A stretch of DNA of 64,000 nt. It comes from a virus. A program made the translations under genes and the position numbers. Below the pieces are notes generated by a model. That model saw nothing but the letters and a program-made list of their open reading frames with translations, was not told the origin of the DNA and searched no databases. This document shows, in pieces, positions 9,229 through 17,369 of the stretch. Each line of letters opens with the position of its first letter. Within the stretch, counting starts at the first letter, position 1. The stretch is from IMG/VR virus record IMGVR_UViG_3300032829_000002, positions 56,083-120,082 of that record; one strand, written 5' to 3'.

Positions 9229-9582
9229 ATGGAGAAGATCAGCCACGACAAGGTCGCAGAAGTCCTCAACGACGCTGCCACCGCGCTGCGTTCGGTCACG
9301 GCCGAGCGCGACGAGCTTCGCACGAAGGTCGCTCAGTACGAGCGCCGTGCGGAGGCGGAGAAAGTCGCTCACGAGATGCAGAGCAAGGGCATCAGCAACG
9401 AGCCCTTCGAGCAACTCGTGACGAACCTCGAGAAGATGGCCGAAAGCGGCAAGCTCGGGGAGATCAAGAACGCAGTGAACCTCGTCGGTCCCGACATGGG
9501 ACGGAAGCTCGCTTCGCTCACCAACGACAACCAGTCTCACGTGGGCGGCTCCGACTTGGAGTCGTTCCTCACGGGCGGCTGA
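9229..9582 (+). CDS. Short coiled-coil head-module protein
   Basis: The protein has 117 residues with a coiled-coil N-terminal half (about residues 5-60, heptad-like ELRTKVAQYERR) and an EKVA motif. The C-terminus is helical and ends in a Gly/Asp/Ser tail. AGGGACC precedes the ATG. Its place directly before the decoration and capsid genes fits a small scaffold-core or assembly protein. No family is recognised. Confidence 0.72.
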   Translation: MEKISHDKVAEVLNDAATALRSVTAERDELRTKVAQYERRAEAEKVAHEMQSKGISNEPFEQLVTNLEKMAESGKLGEIKNAVNLVGPDMGRKLASLTNDNQSHVGGSDLESFLTGG

Positions 9583-9617
9583 GTTCGGCTGAACATCGGT
9601 TCTAGGAGGAAATCATC

Positions 9618-10145
9618 ATGTCGACGGTCCAGAGGATCAATTTCGAGCTGGTGACGGACATCCTTCCGCTCCACCGGAGGGATTTCCCGCTCGCCGATCC
9701 GACGTTGGCCGACCCCACGAACGCCACCACGGGGACGGTCGACGGCGAGTGGATGACGCTCAACTCGAGCTACCAGCTCATTCGCGGCGCGAGCATCGCT
9801 GCGGCGGGCAACGGCGCCACTGTGCGCTGCTTCCCGCTGTGGGCGGAGCGCGGTCGTTACGACGTCCAGGCGATGGCAGGCCGCAAGATGCCGGTCATCT
9901 TCCTCGGCGCGTACGAGTTCGACACGCGCATCTACGACGCCTCGCTCGTCGTGGGCTCGGGTGCGGCGATCACCACGGTGCTCCAGCCCGTGAAGGTGTC
10001 GTCGATCCAGCTCGGTTCTCGCTTCTACTGCGGCCTCGTCGGCCACGGTGGCGCGGGAGATTCGGCGCCGATCGTCGGGTACGTCACCCGCCTTCCGGCG
10101 AGCAACGGCAACAAGCTCCGCTTCATCTCCGGGTACCGCTCGTAA
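9618..10145 (+). CDS. Candidate capsid decoration/stabilising protein
   Basis: This 175-residue, beta-rich, glycine-rich soluble protein has no membrane segment and no Lys-x-Ala motif. It is immediately upstream of the major capsid gene, the usual site of head-decoration genes, and has a strong AGGAGG ribosome site suited to a highly expressed virion protein. Short beta stretches (LGSRFYCGLVGH and IVGYVTRL) are consistent with a small beta-barrel. The assignment rests on position and composition. Confidence 0.65.
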   Translation: MSTVQRINFELVTDILPLHRRDFPLADPTLADPTNATTGTVDGEWMTLNSSYQLIRGASIAAAGNGATVRCFPLWAERGRYDVQAMAGRKMPVIFLGAYEFDTRIYDASLVVGSGAAITTVLQPVKVSSIQLGSRFYCGLVGHGGAGDSAPIVGYVTRLPASNGNKLRFISGYRS

Positions 10146-10187
10146 GCGGGACGCCAGAGCGGCAACAAGAAGGAGAAGGAGAAGACC

Positions 10188-11309
10188 ATGAGTGTCCCCG
10201 CACGAGTCCTCAACGACCTGTTCACCCAGAAGCTGGGCACGCAGGAAGGCAAGGAGAAGATCGCAGAGTACGGCGGTTCGTACGTCCGTGATCGTCTCCG
10301 CGAAGTGTCCTACGCGAGGAAAGTTCTTCCTCCCGAGCAGGTCACCCGCGCCGACTGCCAGCGCAGCGTCAACCACGACACCCTCGTCAAGATCGTGGAC
10401 GTCGAGCCGCAGAGCCGCGCGCTCTCGATCTCGTTCCGCGGTCAGCCCACCGCCCGCTTCATCCGCGGTGCGAAGGCCGAGGTCGCCTTCTTCACCATCT
10501 CCTCGGAGATGTTCCAGAAGACGGAGCAGGAGCTTCTCGCCTACGAGATGCCCATCACCAAGATCATCGAGGACAACTCGGTGAAGGACATCCAGGAGAT
10601 CGAGGACCGCGAGTTCACGATCAACATCGAGGCGGCCGTCCAAGCGCTCCAGCAGGAAGCGAACGGCGGCACGATCACCTCGCTGAACTGGTCGAACATC
10701 AACGCGGGCGCCGTCGTCGAGTTCTCCGTCCGCAAGGGCGAGCTCGCGCGCAACGCCGGCAAGAACGACGCGACCGTGCGCCCGATCCAGCGCCCGGACC
10801 TCGTCAACCTCTTCAAGTTGCTCGACGGCAACCGCCTCCGCTCGGAGCGCGTCCTGATGACGGAAGTCGACTGGGACGACCTCCTTCAGTGGACGGTCGA
10901 GGACTTCGGCGATCGCCTCCAGTCGGAGACGGCGGTCGACGGGTACAAGTACAACACGCTGCTCGGCCGCGCGTACATCCGCACGGTCAAGACGGACATC
11001 CTCCGCGCGGGCAACGTGTACTGCTTCACCCGCCCGGAGTTCTTCGGGAAGTTCTACGTCCTGAACAACTCGAAGTTCTACATCGACAAGATCGCCAACA
11101 TGATCACCTTCCAGGCGTGGGAGGACATCGGTATGGGGATCATCAACATCGCGGCGGTGCGCAAACTCGAGCTCTACTCGGCCGACGCGACGTCGAACAA
11201 CGCGGATGGGCTGCTCTCGAGCTTCATCCCGGTCGCCGAGGACGCGCTCGGTGCGGTCAACAACCGCGTCGACACGGGCCTCCAGTTCCCGCAGGTCAAC
11301 CAGTACTGA
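10188..11309 (+). CDS. Major capsid protein (probable HK97 fold)
   Basis: The 373-residue protein has the usual size and layout of an HK97-fold capsid: a helical N-terminal arm, a mixed alpha/beta centre, and a C-terminal region with NVYCFTRPEFFGKF and a conserved-looking MITFQAWEDIGMGI. It follows the protease and scaffold genes, has an AGGAGAAGGAGAAG ribosome site, and is followed at once by a strong terminator. These are all features of the main head protein. No protease tag motif is seen inside. Confidence 0.85.
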   Translation: MSVPARVLNDLFTQKLGTQEGKEKIAEYGGSYVRDRLREVSYARKVLPPEQVTRADCQRSVNHDTLVKIVDVEPQSRALSISFRGQPTARFIRGAKAEVAFFTISSEMFQKTEQELLAYEMPITKIIEDNSVKDIQEIEDREFTINIEAAVQALQQEANGGTITSLNWSNINAGAVVEFSVRKGELARNAGKNDATVRPIQRPDLVNLFKLLDGNRLRSERVLMTEVDWDDLLQWTVEDFGDRLQSETAVDGYKYNTLLGRAYIRTVKTDILRAGNVYCFTRPEFFGKFYVLNNSKFYIDKIANMITFQAWEDIGMGIINIAAVRKLELYSADATSNNADGLLSSFIPVAEDALGAVNNRVDTGLQFPQVNQY

Positions 11310-11350
11310 GCGGGACACCGTCAGGCCACGGCGGTCTGGCGCAACTCACG

Positions 11351-11390
11351 AGGCGTCGGTACCGGCAGGTGCCGGCGCCTTGTGCTTTTT
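11351..11390 (+). terminator. Rho-independent terminator after the capsid gene
   Basis: A 13-bp stem (11351-11363 with 11368-11380, including two G-U pairs) closes a GGCA loop and is followed by TGTGCTTTTT. It lies between the capsid stop and the next gene and probably sets a high capsid mRNA level by ending or attenuating the transcript. Confidence 0.85.
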
Positions 11391-11400
11391 CGGAGAGTCT

Positions 11401-12021
11401 ATGGAGTACTGCCTTCACAGCACGGTCCGCTCGCTCAAGACGCGCACGCTGCGCGCGACGCAGCCGACGCATGTGCGCCGCACGCAGTTCGTTCTCGACA
11501 CCCAGCGCCGCCTCGTACCGGGGCGTCCGACGGTCATCAGCGAGGAAGAGCTGAGTCGCAATCTCGAAACGCTCAAGCAGCTCGAGAGGGACGGTGTTCT
11601 CGAGGTCAAGCTGCCGACGGGAGAACCCGTCGATCTGCTGCACCTGGCGCCGAAGCAGAAGACGCCCGATCCGAAGCTGCACCCCGAACGGCTTCCGGAC
11701 TCGGCGCACAACGACCTTCCCATCGGTCGCACGTTCCGCAAGCTCGATCTGTCCAACGAGCTCGCGGTCGATCCTCTCGCGAGGCCGGAGATCTTGTCGA
11801 AGGAGCCGGTGCCTGCGCCGCTTCCTCCTCCGGTCAAAGAGGGGCACATCGTTCCCGCTCTTCCGCCGAACGCCCCGTACGTTCCGAAGAAGAAAATCGA
11901 GGCGAAGGCTTCGGAGGAGCAGCCGGCGAGTACGAACATGTTCGGCGGTCCTTCTCTCGAGGACTTGGCGGACGTGGACGCAGACGAGGTCGAGTACGTC
12001 GAGAAGAAATCGCGGAGGTGA
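11401..12021 (+). CDS. Unknown virion-associated protein after the capsid gene
   Basis: This 206-residue protein has a basic N-terminal region (about residues 1-40), a proline-rich middle (PLPPPVKEGHIVPALPP) and an acidic C-terminus. The ATG at 11401 follows GGAGAG; the open frame extends further upstream, but that part overlaps the terminator and lacks a ribosome site. It may be a head-completion or linker protein; no family is recognised. Confidence 0.65.
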   Translation: MEYCLHSTVRSLKTRTLRATQPTHVRRTQFVLDTQRRLVPGRPTVISEEELSRNLETLKQLERDGVLEVKLPTGEPVDLLHLAPKQKTPDPKLHPERLPDSAHNDLPIGRTFRKLDLSNELAVDPLARPEILSKEPVPAPLPPPVKEGHIVPALPPNAPYVPKKKIEAKASEEQPASTNMFGGPSLEDLADVDADEVEYVEKKSRR

Positions 12022-12024
12022 CGC

Positions 12025-12525
12025 GTGTCGCTCGAGGGCATTCCTGGGGTCACTCAAACGATGAGGAACTTCGTACAGGACGTGCGCCTGTACATGCGGG
12101 ACCTCCCTGAGTTGAACCGCATCGTGCGTGGAGAGGAGTCGAGCGATCGGCAGATCGCTTGGTCGATTCTCGATGCCCTCTCCGACTTCAACGGCACGCC
12201 GCACTTCACCTCGATGTCCCTCGAGGAGATGCTCATGCGCAACCAGCACGCCCTTCTGCGCCGCATGACGGTCATCTCGCTCATCGAGTCGGTCGCTCTT
12301 CTTCAGATCCGCAACCACATCAACTACTCGACCGGCGGCATCAACGTGGGCGTCAACGACAAGGCCCCGTTGCTGCTATCCTGGCTCCAGTACTACAAGT
12401 CGTACACCGATCAGCTCAAGCAACGCGTGAAGGTCGCTCTCAACATCGAGGGCATCTTGGGTCCGTCGAACAGCGGCGTGCACTCGGAGCTCTGGGCCGT
12501 CAACGCCACCTACGCAGCCTACTGA
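12025..12525 (+). CDS. Head/neck structural protein (unknown family)
   Basis: This is a 166-residue, mostly helical protein with a clear globular pattern. The start is GTG at 12025 with GGAGG 7 bases upstream, three bases after the preceding stop. It lies between capsid and large virion genes, where connector or completion proteins usually sit. No recognised motif. Confidence 0.72.
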   Translation: MSLEGIPGVTQTMRNFVQDVRLYMRDLPELNRIVRGEESSDRQIAWSILDALSDFNGTPHFTSMSLEEMLMRNQHALLRRMTVISLIESVALLQIRNHINYSTGGINVGVNDKAPLLLSWLQYYKSYTDQLKQRVKVALNIEGILGPSNSGVHSELWAVNATYAAY

Positions 12526-12532
12526 GGACACC

Positions 12533-13033
12533 ATGGCGATTTGGAAGGTCAACAAGTTCCGCGAGCTCGACGAGCTCAACATGTTCCTGAACGGCGCCGT
12601 TGTCGGCGGCGACGTCTCGTACTTCGCGCAGACGATCGCTCAGGGTGGCGGCGGTCAGCGCGACATCCCTCCGCTCGTCGGGCTGACCTTCAAGACGAAG
12701 GCGCCTGGCCCCGCAGGCACGTGCACCTTCATCGCGGGTGCGAACCCAGGCGGCAAGCTCCTCTTCAAGGAGATCAAGTCGCAGATCGAGGGAGCGATCG
12801 CGGGCGTCAAGGTCCGCCAGTTCGAAGGCCACTTGGTCATCGTCGAGTCCTCGCCGGCGAACGGCATCACCATCGACAAGACGGGAACGGCCAACGCGGT
12901 TCTCGGCTTCGACACCGGCAACGACACGATCGGCAAGGTCTACGGCACACCGTATGGCACGCCGACGCCGCCGTACTTCGGCTTCGCGTACTCGGTCAAC
13001 GACAACATGCACGTCGTCTACACCTTCGAGTGA
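12533..13033 (+). CDS. Virion protein with sheath-like beta module
   Basis: The 166-residue protein carries a module (about residues 80-135) of the type 'strand, helix, strand, loop, LGF': IEGAIAGVKV, then HLVIVESS, then AVLGFDTGNDT. The same arrangement appears in the sheath at 20069 and in the protein at 61273. Glycine-rich loops and beta strands dominate. GAGG precedes the ATG. It is probably a neck or tail-completion component; that is inference from the shared module and position. Confidence 0.7.
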   Translation: MAIWKVNKFRELDELNMFLNGAVVGGDVSYFAQTIAQGGGGQRDIPPLVGLTFKTKAPGPAGTCTFIAGANPGGKLLFKEIKSQIEGAIAGVKVRQFEGHLVIVESSPANGITIDKTGTANAVLGFDTGNDTIGKVYGTPYGTPTPPYFGFAYSVNDNMHVVYTFE

Positions 13034-13040
13034 GGAGTCC

Positions 13041-15575
13041 ATGTCGTTCGAACGCAACATCGTCGGAGACCTCCCGCTCGCAGCGGCGAGTGCCTTCTTT
13101 CTGAAGCTGAAGACGGCTGCTCAGGCTCCTCTCGATCCCCCGGACGAGACCGGCGGCCTCGAGGGGCAGTTCGAAGCGCCTGTCGAGCAGGTTCTTCCTC
13201 TGCTCGTGCAGATGGTCGAGAACGAGTTCAAGACCATGTACGCGTACAAGACGTACGCGCAGTCGCTCCGCGACTTGTCGCACTTCGCGATCGCAGAAGA
13301 GTTCGAAGATCACTCCGAGGACGAGATCGAGCACGCCGACTGGCTGCTTCGTCGTCTCGCTGTTCTCGGTGGTCCTTCGCAGCTCAACGACATCCCGGCG
13401 CCGCCGCCGGCGACCGATCCGTCGGCGATCATCAACACGATGATCCGCATGGAGCAGGAAGGCATCGCCAAGTGGCGCGTGCTGCACTCGATGCTCGGAG
13501 AGAACCCGGCGAAGTACAAGGTCGAGGAGTACCTCACCAAAGAGCAAGAGCACCTCGACGAGCTCTGGCAGATGCTTCCGAACACTCCGTCGATGTCGAT
13601 GCAACCGATGGCGGCGGCGCAACCTCCTGCGGCCCCGCAGCCGCAGCAGCGCACTCCAGCGACCAACAATCCGGACGCAAGCGGCACGATGCCGCCGGCG
13701 ATCGAGAAGAAGGAAGCCATGGCGAAGTTCGCCGAGCACGTGCGCGTGATGCGCAAGCGCGGCTCGGGCAACTTCGATCAGCACGGCGACGCGACCGCGA
13801 TGATGGAGGACTTCCTCAAGAACGCGAGCGCCAAGATGGCGGTTTCGCACACGTGGGTGAAGGATCGAGTTGCTCGTGCCATCAATCGCGGAGCCAAAGA
13901 AAGTCGTGTGCGCGACTTCCAGAACGCGATGGGACGTGTCGTGGCCAAGCATCGTGGCCCTACGGGACCCGTTGCGCAGAAGGCGGATGCAGCAAAGCGA
14001 ACTGCTGAAGAGGTGCTGGGGCTGAAGCGCGTTCGTGCTGCTACCGAGAAGAAAGCGGGCATCGGCGGCGGCTATGACTGGCGCCCGATGTCGGCGATTC
14101 CCGGAACGGCGGGAGACACAGGCCGTGTCGAGCAACCCGTTCAGCAGCTCCAGGTCCAGCTTCCGGCCATCGGCAGCTACACGGGCAAGGAGACGACCAA
14201 GGCGGACCTCAGCTCGCCCGCTCCTCGTCGTGGTGGCGGAGGCGGTGGTGGAGGCGGGGACGACATGGGGCTGGGCGGCCTCGACTTCGGAAAAGAGGGA
14301 TCGATTCCGCTCTGGAAGAAGCTCGCCAAGGCCGACGCCGTCTCGAGGGGCCACGAGCGCGCGGATGCGGGGCTCGCGGCGCGCGCGCGGCAGACGGAGG
14401 GAATGCGCGGTGAGCTCTACGGCGACGTGATCGGCCGCATTCTCGGCGCGACCGGTGGCTTCTACGCGGGCAAGCCGGGTGGTTCTTTGCCGTCGATCGC
14501 AGCGGCTGCACTCGGGCAGCACTTGGGCGGCAAGGCGGGCAAGACCGTCGGACGTGAGGTCGACACGCGCCGCACCAAGAAGAAGCTCGGCGGCATCAAG
14601 CAGGCGTTCGAGGACACGATGAATCTGCTCGGGCAAGAGCAGATGCTTCAGCAGCAGCAGGGCGCCAACGAAGCGGCCTTCTACATGGAGCGCTCGCGCG
14701 CGCTCGCCGAGCAGCAGAAGCAGATGGAGCAGGCGCTCCAGGCGGCGCAGCAGGAGAAGGAGCAGCAGGCGCAGCAGCTTGCGGAGCTCCAGAACGCGGT
14801 GCAGCAGCAGACGCAGATGTCGAACGATGCGACGACGCGCGCGTTGATGCAGACGGTGCAGGCGAACAACTCGGCGCTTCAGAGCCGTCAGCTCGCGAAC
14901 GACACGACGGCGGCGCTTCAGAAGTTGAAGCAGACGCTGCGGGAGATCGCTGGTGATGACAGCGGTTCGAACACCGGCGGTATGGGGTCTGGTGGTGAGC
15001 CGGCGACCAGCCTTCAGCAGCAGGGTCCGGCGGCGCAGGCACCGAGCGCGGGCAACACTCCGTCGGCAGCGCCCCCCGAAGGTGGAACGACGACTCCGGG
15101 TCCGACCGAAAGCCCAGACTCGGGCGCGAGTGGTCAACCGGGACGCACGGTCGGGCAGCAAGATCAGAACCGCCCGCAGACGGGTGACCAGTTCAAGAGC
15201 GCGAGCGTGAAGGACCTCGCCAAGGGCGCGCTTCACGGAGCGAAGCAGATGCTCACGTCTAAGGCTCCGTACGCGCTTGGTGGCGCGGCACTGATGGGAG
15301 GTCTTCAGGCGGCCAACATCCACGGCGGCTCGGAGAAGCTTCGTCAGGAGGTCGCGGCGGACGAGAAGACGCCTGCGGGATCGTTCGGTGAAGCGATGAT
15401 GCAGGCGCAGCGCAAAGCGCGGCTTGGTCTGGCGGAGGCTGGGGAGAAGTTCCCTGGTGCTTCTACGGCGATGGCAGCTCTCGGCGGTGCAAGCATGGGT
15501 GCGAGTCTCGGTCCCGCGCTGGTGGGCCGACTTCAGCGCGCGCCCGGTGACATCAAGACTCTGATGGGAGGTTGA
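13041..15575 (+). CDS. Large virion protein with N-terminal ferritin-like diiron domain
   Basis: The protein has 844 residues. Residues 50-180 form a four-helix pattern that matches bacterioferritin/ferritin-like proteins, with every metal ligand in register: E62 (with Y69) in helix A, E95 and H98 (EIEHAD) in helix B, E138 in helix C, and E168 with H171 (EQEHLDEL) in helix D. A Pro/Gln linker, a basic helical region, a nine-glycine run, a glycine-zipper segment (about 465-520), a long Gln-rich coiled coil (about 535-640), a Pro/Ser/Gly linker and two Ala/Gly hydrophobic segments near the C-terminus follow. The ATG at 13041 has GAGGAG upstream. It is probably an internal or ejected virion protein. 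The ferritin-like call is strong by motif; its activity is inference. Confidence 0.8.
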   Translation: MSFERNIVGDLPLAAASAFFLKLKTAAQAPLDPPDETGGLEGQFEAPVEQVLPLLVQMVENEFKTMYAYKTYAQSLRDLSHFAIAEEFEDHSEDEIEHADWLLRRLAVLGGPSQLNDIPAPPPATDPSAIINTMIRMEQEGIAKWRVLHSMLGENPAKYKVEEYLTKEQEHLDELWQMLPNTPSMSMQPMAAAQPPAAPQPQQRTPATNNPDASGTMPPAIEKKEAMAKFAEHVRVMRKRGSGNFDQHGDATAMMEDFLKNASAKMAVSHTWVKDRVARAINRGAKESRVRDFQNAMGRVVAKHRGPTGPVAQKADAAKRTAEEVLGLKRVRAATEKKAGIGGGYDWRPMSAIPGTAGDTGRVEQPVQQLQVQLPAIGSYTGKETTKADLSSPAPRRGGGGGGGGGDDMGLGGLDFGKEGSIPLWKKLAKADAVSRGHERADAGLAARARQTEGMRGELYGDVIGRILGATGGFYAGKPGGSLPSIAAAALGQHLGGKAGKTVGREVDTRRTKKKLGGIKQAFEDTMNLLGQEQMLQQQQGANEAAFYMERSRALAEQQKQMEQALQAAQQEKEQQAQQLAELQNAVQQQTQMSNDATTRALMQTVQANNSALQSRQLANDTTAALQKLKQTLREIAGDDSGSNTGGMGSGGEPATSLQQQGPAAQAPSAGNTPSAAPPEGGTTTPGPTESPDSGASGQPGRTVGQQDQNRPQTGDQFKSASVKDLAKGALHGAKQMLTSKAPYALGGAALMGGLQAANIHGGSEKLRQEVAADEKTPAGSFGEAMMQAQRKARLGLAEAGEKFPGASTAMAALGGASMGASLGPALVGRLQRAPGDIKTLMGG

Positions 15576-15577
15576 CC

Positions 15578-16885
15578 GTGCTCGACCATTTTCTTCTCGC
15601 GGCTCACCGCATGTCGAAGGCCGAGCAAGAGAAGCGCGCCTTCATCGAGGACTTGAAGAAGCTCCCGCGCCACGAGCTCGAGGCTCTCGCCAACGGCGAG
15701 AAGCTCGCGTTCAACGAGTGCGCTCCTGTCGACGGCAAGGTCGCTTGCTGGCTCGATCGTTTCAAGGGAACGCCTCTCTTCGAACAGGCCGTCGCGCTCG
15801 AGCAGCAAGAGCTCCAGCTCGACGCGCAGCGCATCCAGCACCGACTTCAGCAGCCGTCGATGGACAGCTTGTACACGCAGGAAGATCAGGTGCGTCTCCA
15901 GAAGCGGCTGCTCGAGCTCCAGCTCGCGCAGATCGAGGAGGAGGCGGCGCACACCGCCGCGGCAGCGGCTGCGCAGCCGAACACGCCGCCGGCCCCCGAG
16001 CTGACCGGCTCCCAAGGCGCCGGCGCTGTCGGCGCGGAGGAGCTCGACAACACCGAGGCGGTGCACAACCGCCCGGTCGGGTCTCCGGGATTGAAGCTGA
16101 GCTCGGCTTCCCTCGAGGACGCCAAAGAGCGCATGCGCAAGACGGCGATGGACCCTGCTCTGATGGGCAAACTGCGTGGCGCGGCGCAGGCGACCAAGCA
16201 GACGGCGGTCAAGTTCAAGCCCGGCTCGCTTCCTCGCGCGCGCGACTTGAACGCGGAGGCGACGGCAATCGGGCGCGCGCGGCCGCGCCTCGAGGCGGTC
16301 GCAGACCCCTTCCCGAGCCGCAAGGTGGCGGAGGACCTGGCCAAGAAGCTCGCGCACGCGGATGCGGAGAAGCTGGCCTTCTCGCTGCCTCCAGGCATCG
16401 GCCAGGCGGCGAGCAACGTCTTCTCGAAGCTCGGACCCCAGGGGACCAAGGCGCTGGTCGGCGCGGGTCTCGGAGCCGCCGGCGGCGCGCTCATGGGTGG
16501 GCACGACGATCGCGGCTGGCACCCCGGCGGGATGCTCGCGGGCGCGCTCGGCGGCGCGGCGCTCGGTGGCGTGGCGGGGCATGTAGGCGGCAACGTCGCC
16601 GAGCAGATGGCGCGTGGCGCCCCGCTCCGTAAAGCGCTCGGTGCAGGTGCTGCTCTCAGTGGGCGGCAGGCGATGCGCGCGGCGCGCGCGGCGGAAACCG
16701 AGGTGCGCGGGCTGCGCGCATCGGCAGACCTGGCTGATCGAGTGAAGGCTCGAGGCGGCGCGCCCGCGGGGCTTCTCGGGTCAGGTGCACCTCCTGGAAC
16801 GGTTCGTCAGGGGCCGATCTCGGCGGCCTTCCGACAGCCGGAAGGAACGCTAGCGTCGGCAGGAGTCGCAAGCCCAAAAGCCTGA
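15578..16885 (+). CDS. Virion protein with glycine-zipper segment; 0-frame product of a frameshift pair
   Basis: This 435-residue protein begins with a helical domain containing EKRAFIEDLKKL and EKLAF motifs. A coiled coil (about 60-130), an Ala/Pro linker, and a glycine-zipper/hydrophobic segment (about 290-345) that may cross a membrane follow. The start is GTG at 15578, which has GGGAGG 6 bases upstream; the TTG at 15572 has no room for one. The stop is preceded by the slippery heptamer CCCAAAA, and the -1 frame continues open for another 162 codons, so a longer product is likely. Confidence 0.75.
   Translation: MLDHFLLAAHRMSKAEQEKRAFIEDLKKLPRHELEALANGEKLAFNECAPVDGKVACWLDRFKGTPLFEQAVALEQQELQLDAQRIQHRLQQPSMDSLYTQEDQVRLQKRLLELQLAQIEEEAAHTAAAAAAQPNTPPAPELTGSQGAGAVGAEELDNTEAVHNRPVGSPGLKLSSASLEDAKERMRKTAMDPALMGKLRGAAQATKQTAVKFKPGSLPRARDLNAEATAIGRARPRLEAVADPFPSRKVAEDLAKKLAHADAEKLAFSLPPGIGQAASNVFSKLGPQGTKALVGAGLGAAGGALMGGHDDRGWHPGGMLAGALGGAALGGVAGHVGGNVAEQMARGAPLRKALGAGAALSGRQAMRAARAAETEVRGLRASADLADRVKARGGAPAGLLGSGAPPGTVRQGPISAAFRQPEGTLASAGVASPKA
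16873..16879 (+). other. Candidate -1 programmed frameshift site CCCAAAA
   Basis: The 0-frame codons read AGC CCA AAA GCC TGA, so C CCA AAA is an X-XXY-YYZ heptamer one codon before the stop. Slipping by -1 enters the frame that runs to 17367. An SD-like AGGAG sits at 16861-16865, 7 bases upstream. A GC stem (GGGCG at 87-91 of this block, pairing with CGCCC at about 16910-16914) begins 7 bases downstream. Both are known stimulators of bacterial -1 frameshifting. Confidence 0.6.
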
Positions 16886-17367
16886 CGGGCGAGCTCGCTC
16901 CCGCGGGTCCGCCCACCAAAGCCGATTCGGTCGTTCAGCTCTCGCGCGTGCCGCAGTCCGAACAGCACGTCGTCAGCGGGAACGCGTCGCGCACGGGGCA
17001 GTCACCCACCCTGGCGTCAGCAGGAACGAACGCGCCTTCGAGTGTTCCCTCGAGCGTCCGTCCGCCGCAGCTCACCATGCAGTCAGTGCAGGAGCAGAAG
17101 GGCATCTTCAAGTCGCTCCCGGCGCAGTACCAGCAGATGATCGAACAGCACCCGCTGGTCACGCAGGAGGGCTTCGCGCCGCATGCCCTCGCGCAGGGCA
17201 TCCTCGGCGATCAACGCCGCTTTGGTGGATTGGACGAAGCGTTCCGCAACTTCATGATGAACTCGGGCCAGCTCGGCAGCCCCGTGTCCGGACAGCTCAG
17301 CGCGCCTCGTGCTTCTTCGATTCCGCAGGTCACTGCGATGCGTTCGCAGATGGCTACTGGAAGGTAG
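16879..17367 (+). CDS. -1 frame extension of the preceding virion protein
   Basis: This frame encodes 162 residues from the slip point to TAA/TAG-type stop 17365-17367, with a Ser/Pro/Gln-rich start and a helical, Gln-rich core (KSLPAQYQQMIEQH). The first usable start inside it (GTG 16948) has no ribosome site, and the bases between 16886 and 16948 already look coding. Fusion by frameshift to the 435-residue protein, giving about 596 residues, is therefore the best reading. A true or sequencing indel is the alternative. Confidence 0.6.
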   Translation, partial: SLTGELAPAGPPTKADSVVQLSRVPQSEQHVVSGNASRTGQSPTLASAGTNAPSSVPSSVRPPQLTMQSVQEQKGIFKSLPAQYQQMIEQHPLVTQEGFAPHALAQGILGDQRRFGGLDEAFRNFMMNSGQLGSPVSGQLSAPRASSIPQVTAMRSQMATGR

Positions 17368-17369
17368 CG

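Noticed and set aside
12996-15323. Open frame of 775 codons on the minus strand, opposite the ferritin-like gene
   Set aside because: Extreme Arg/Leu content and no start signal mark it as a shadow of the plus-strand gene.
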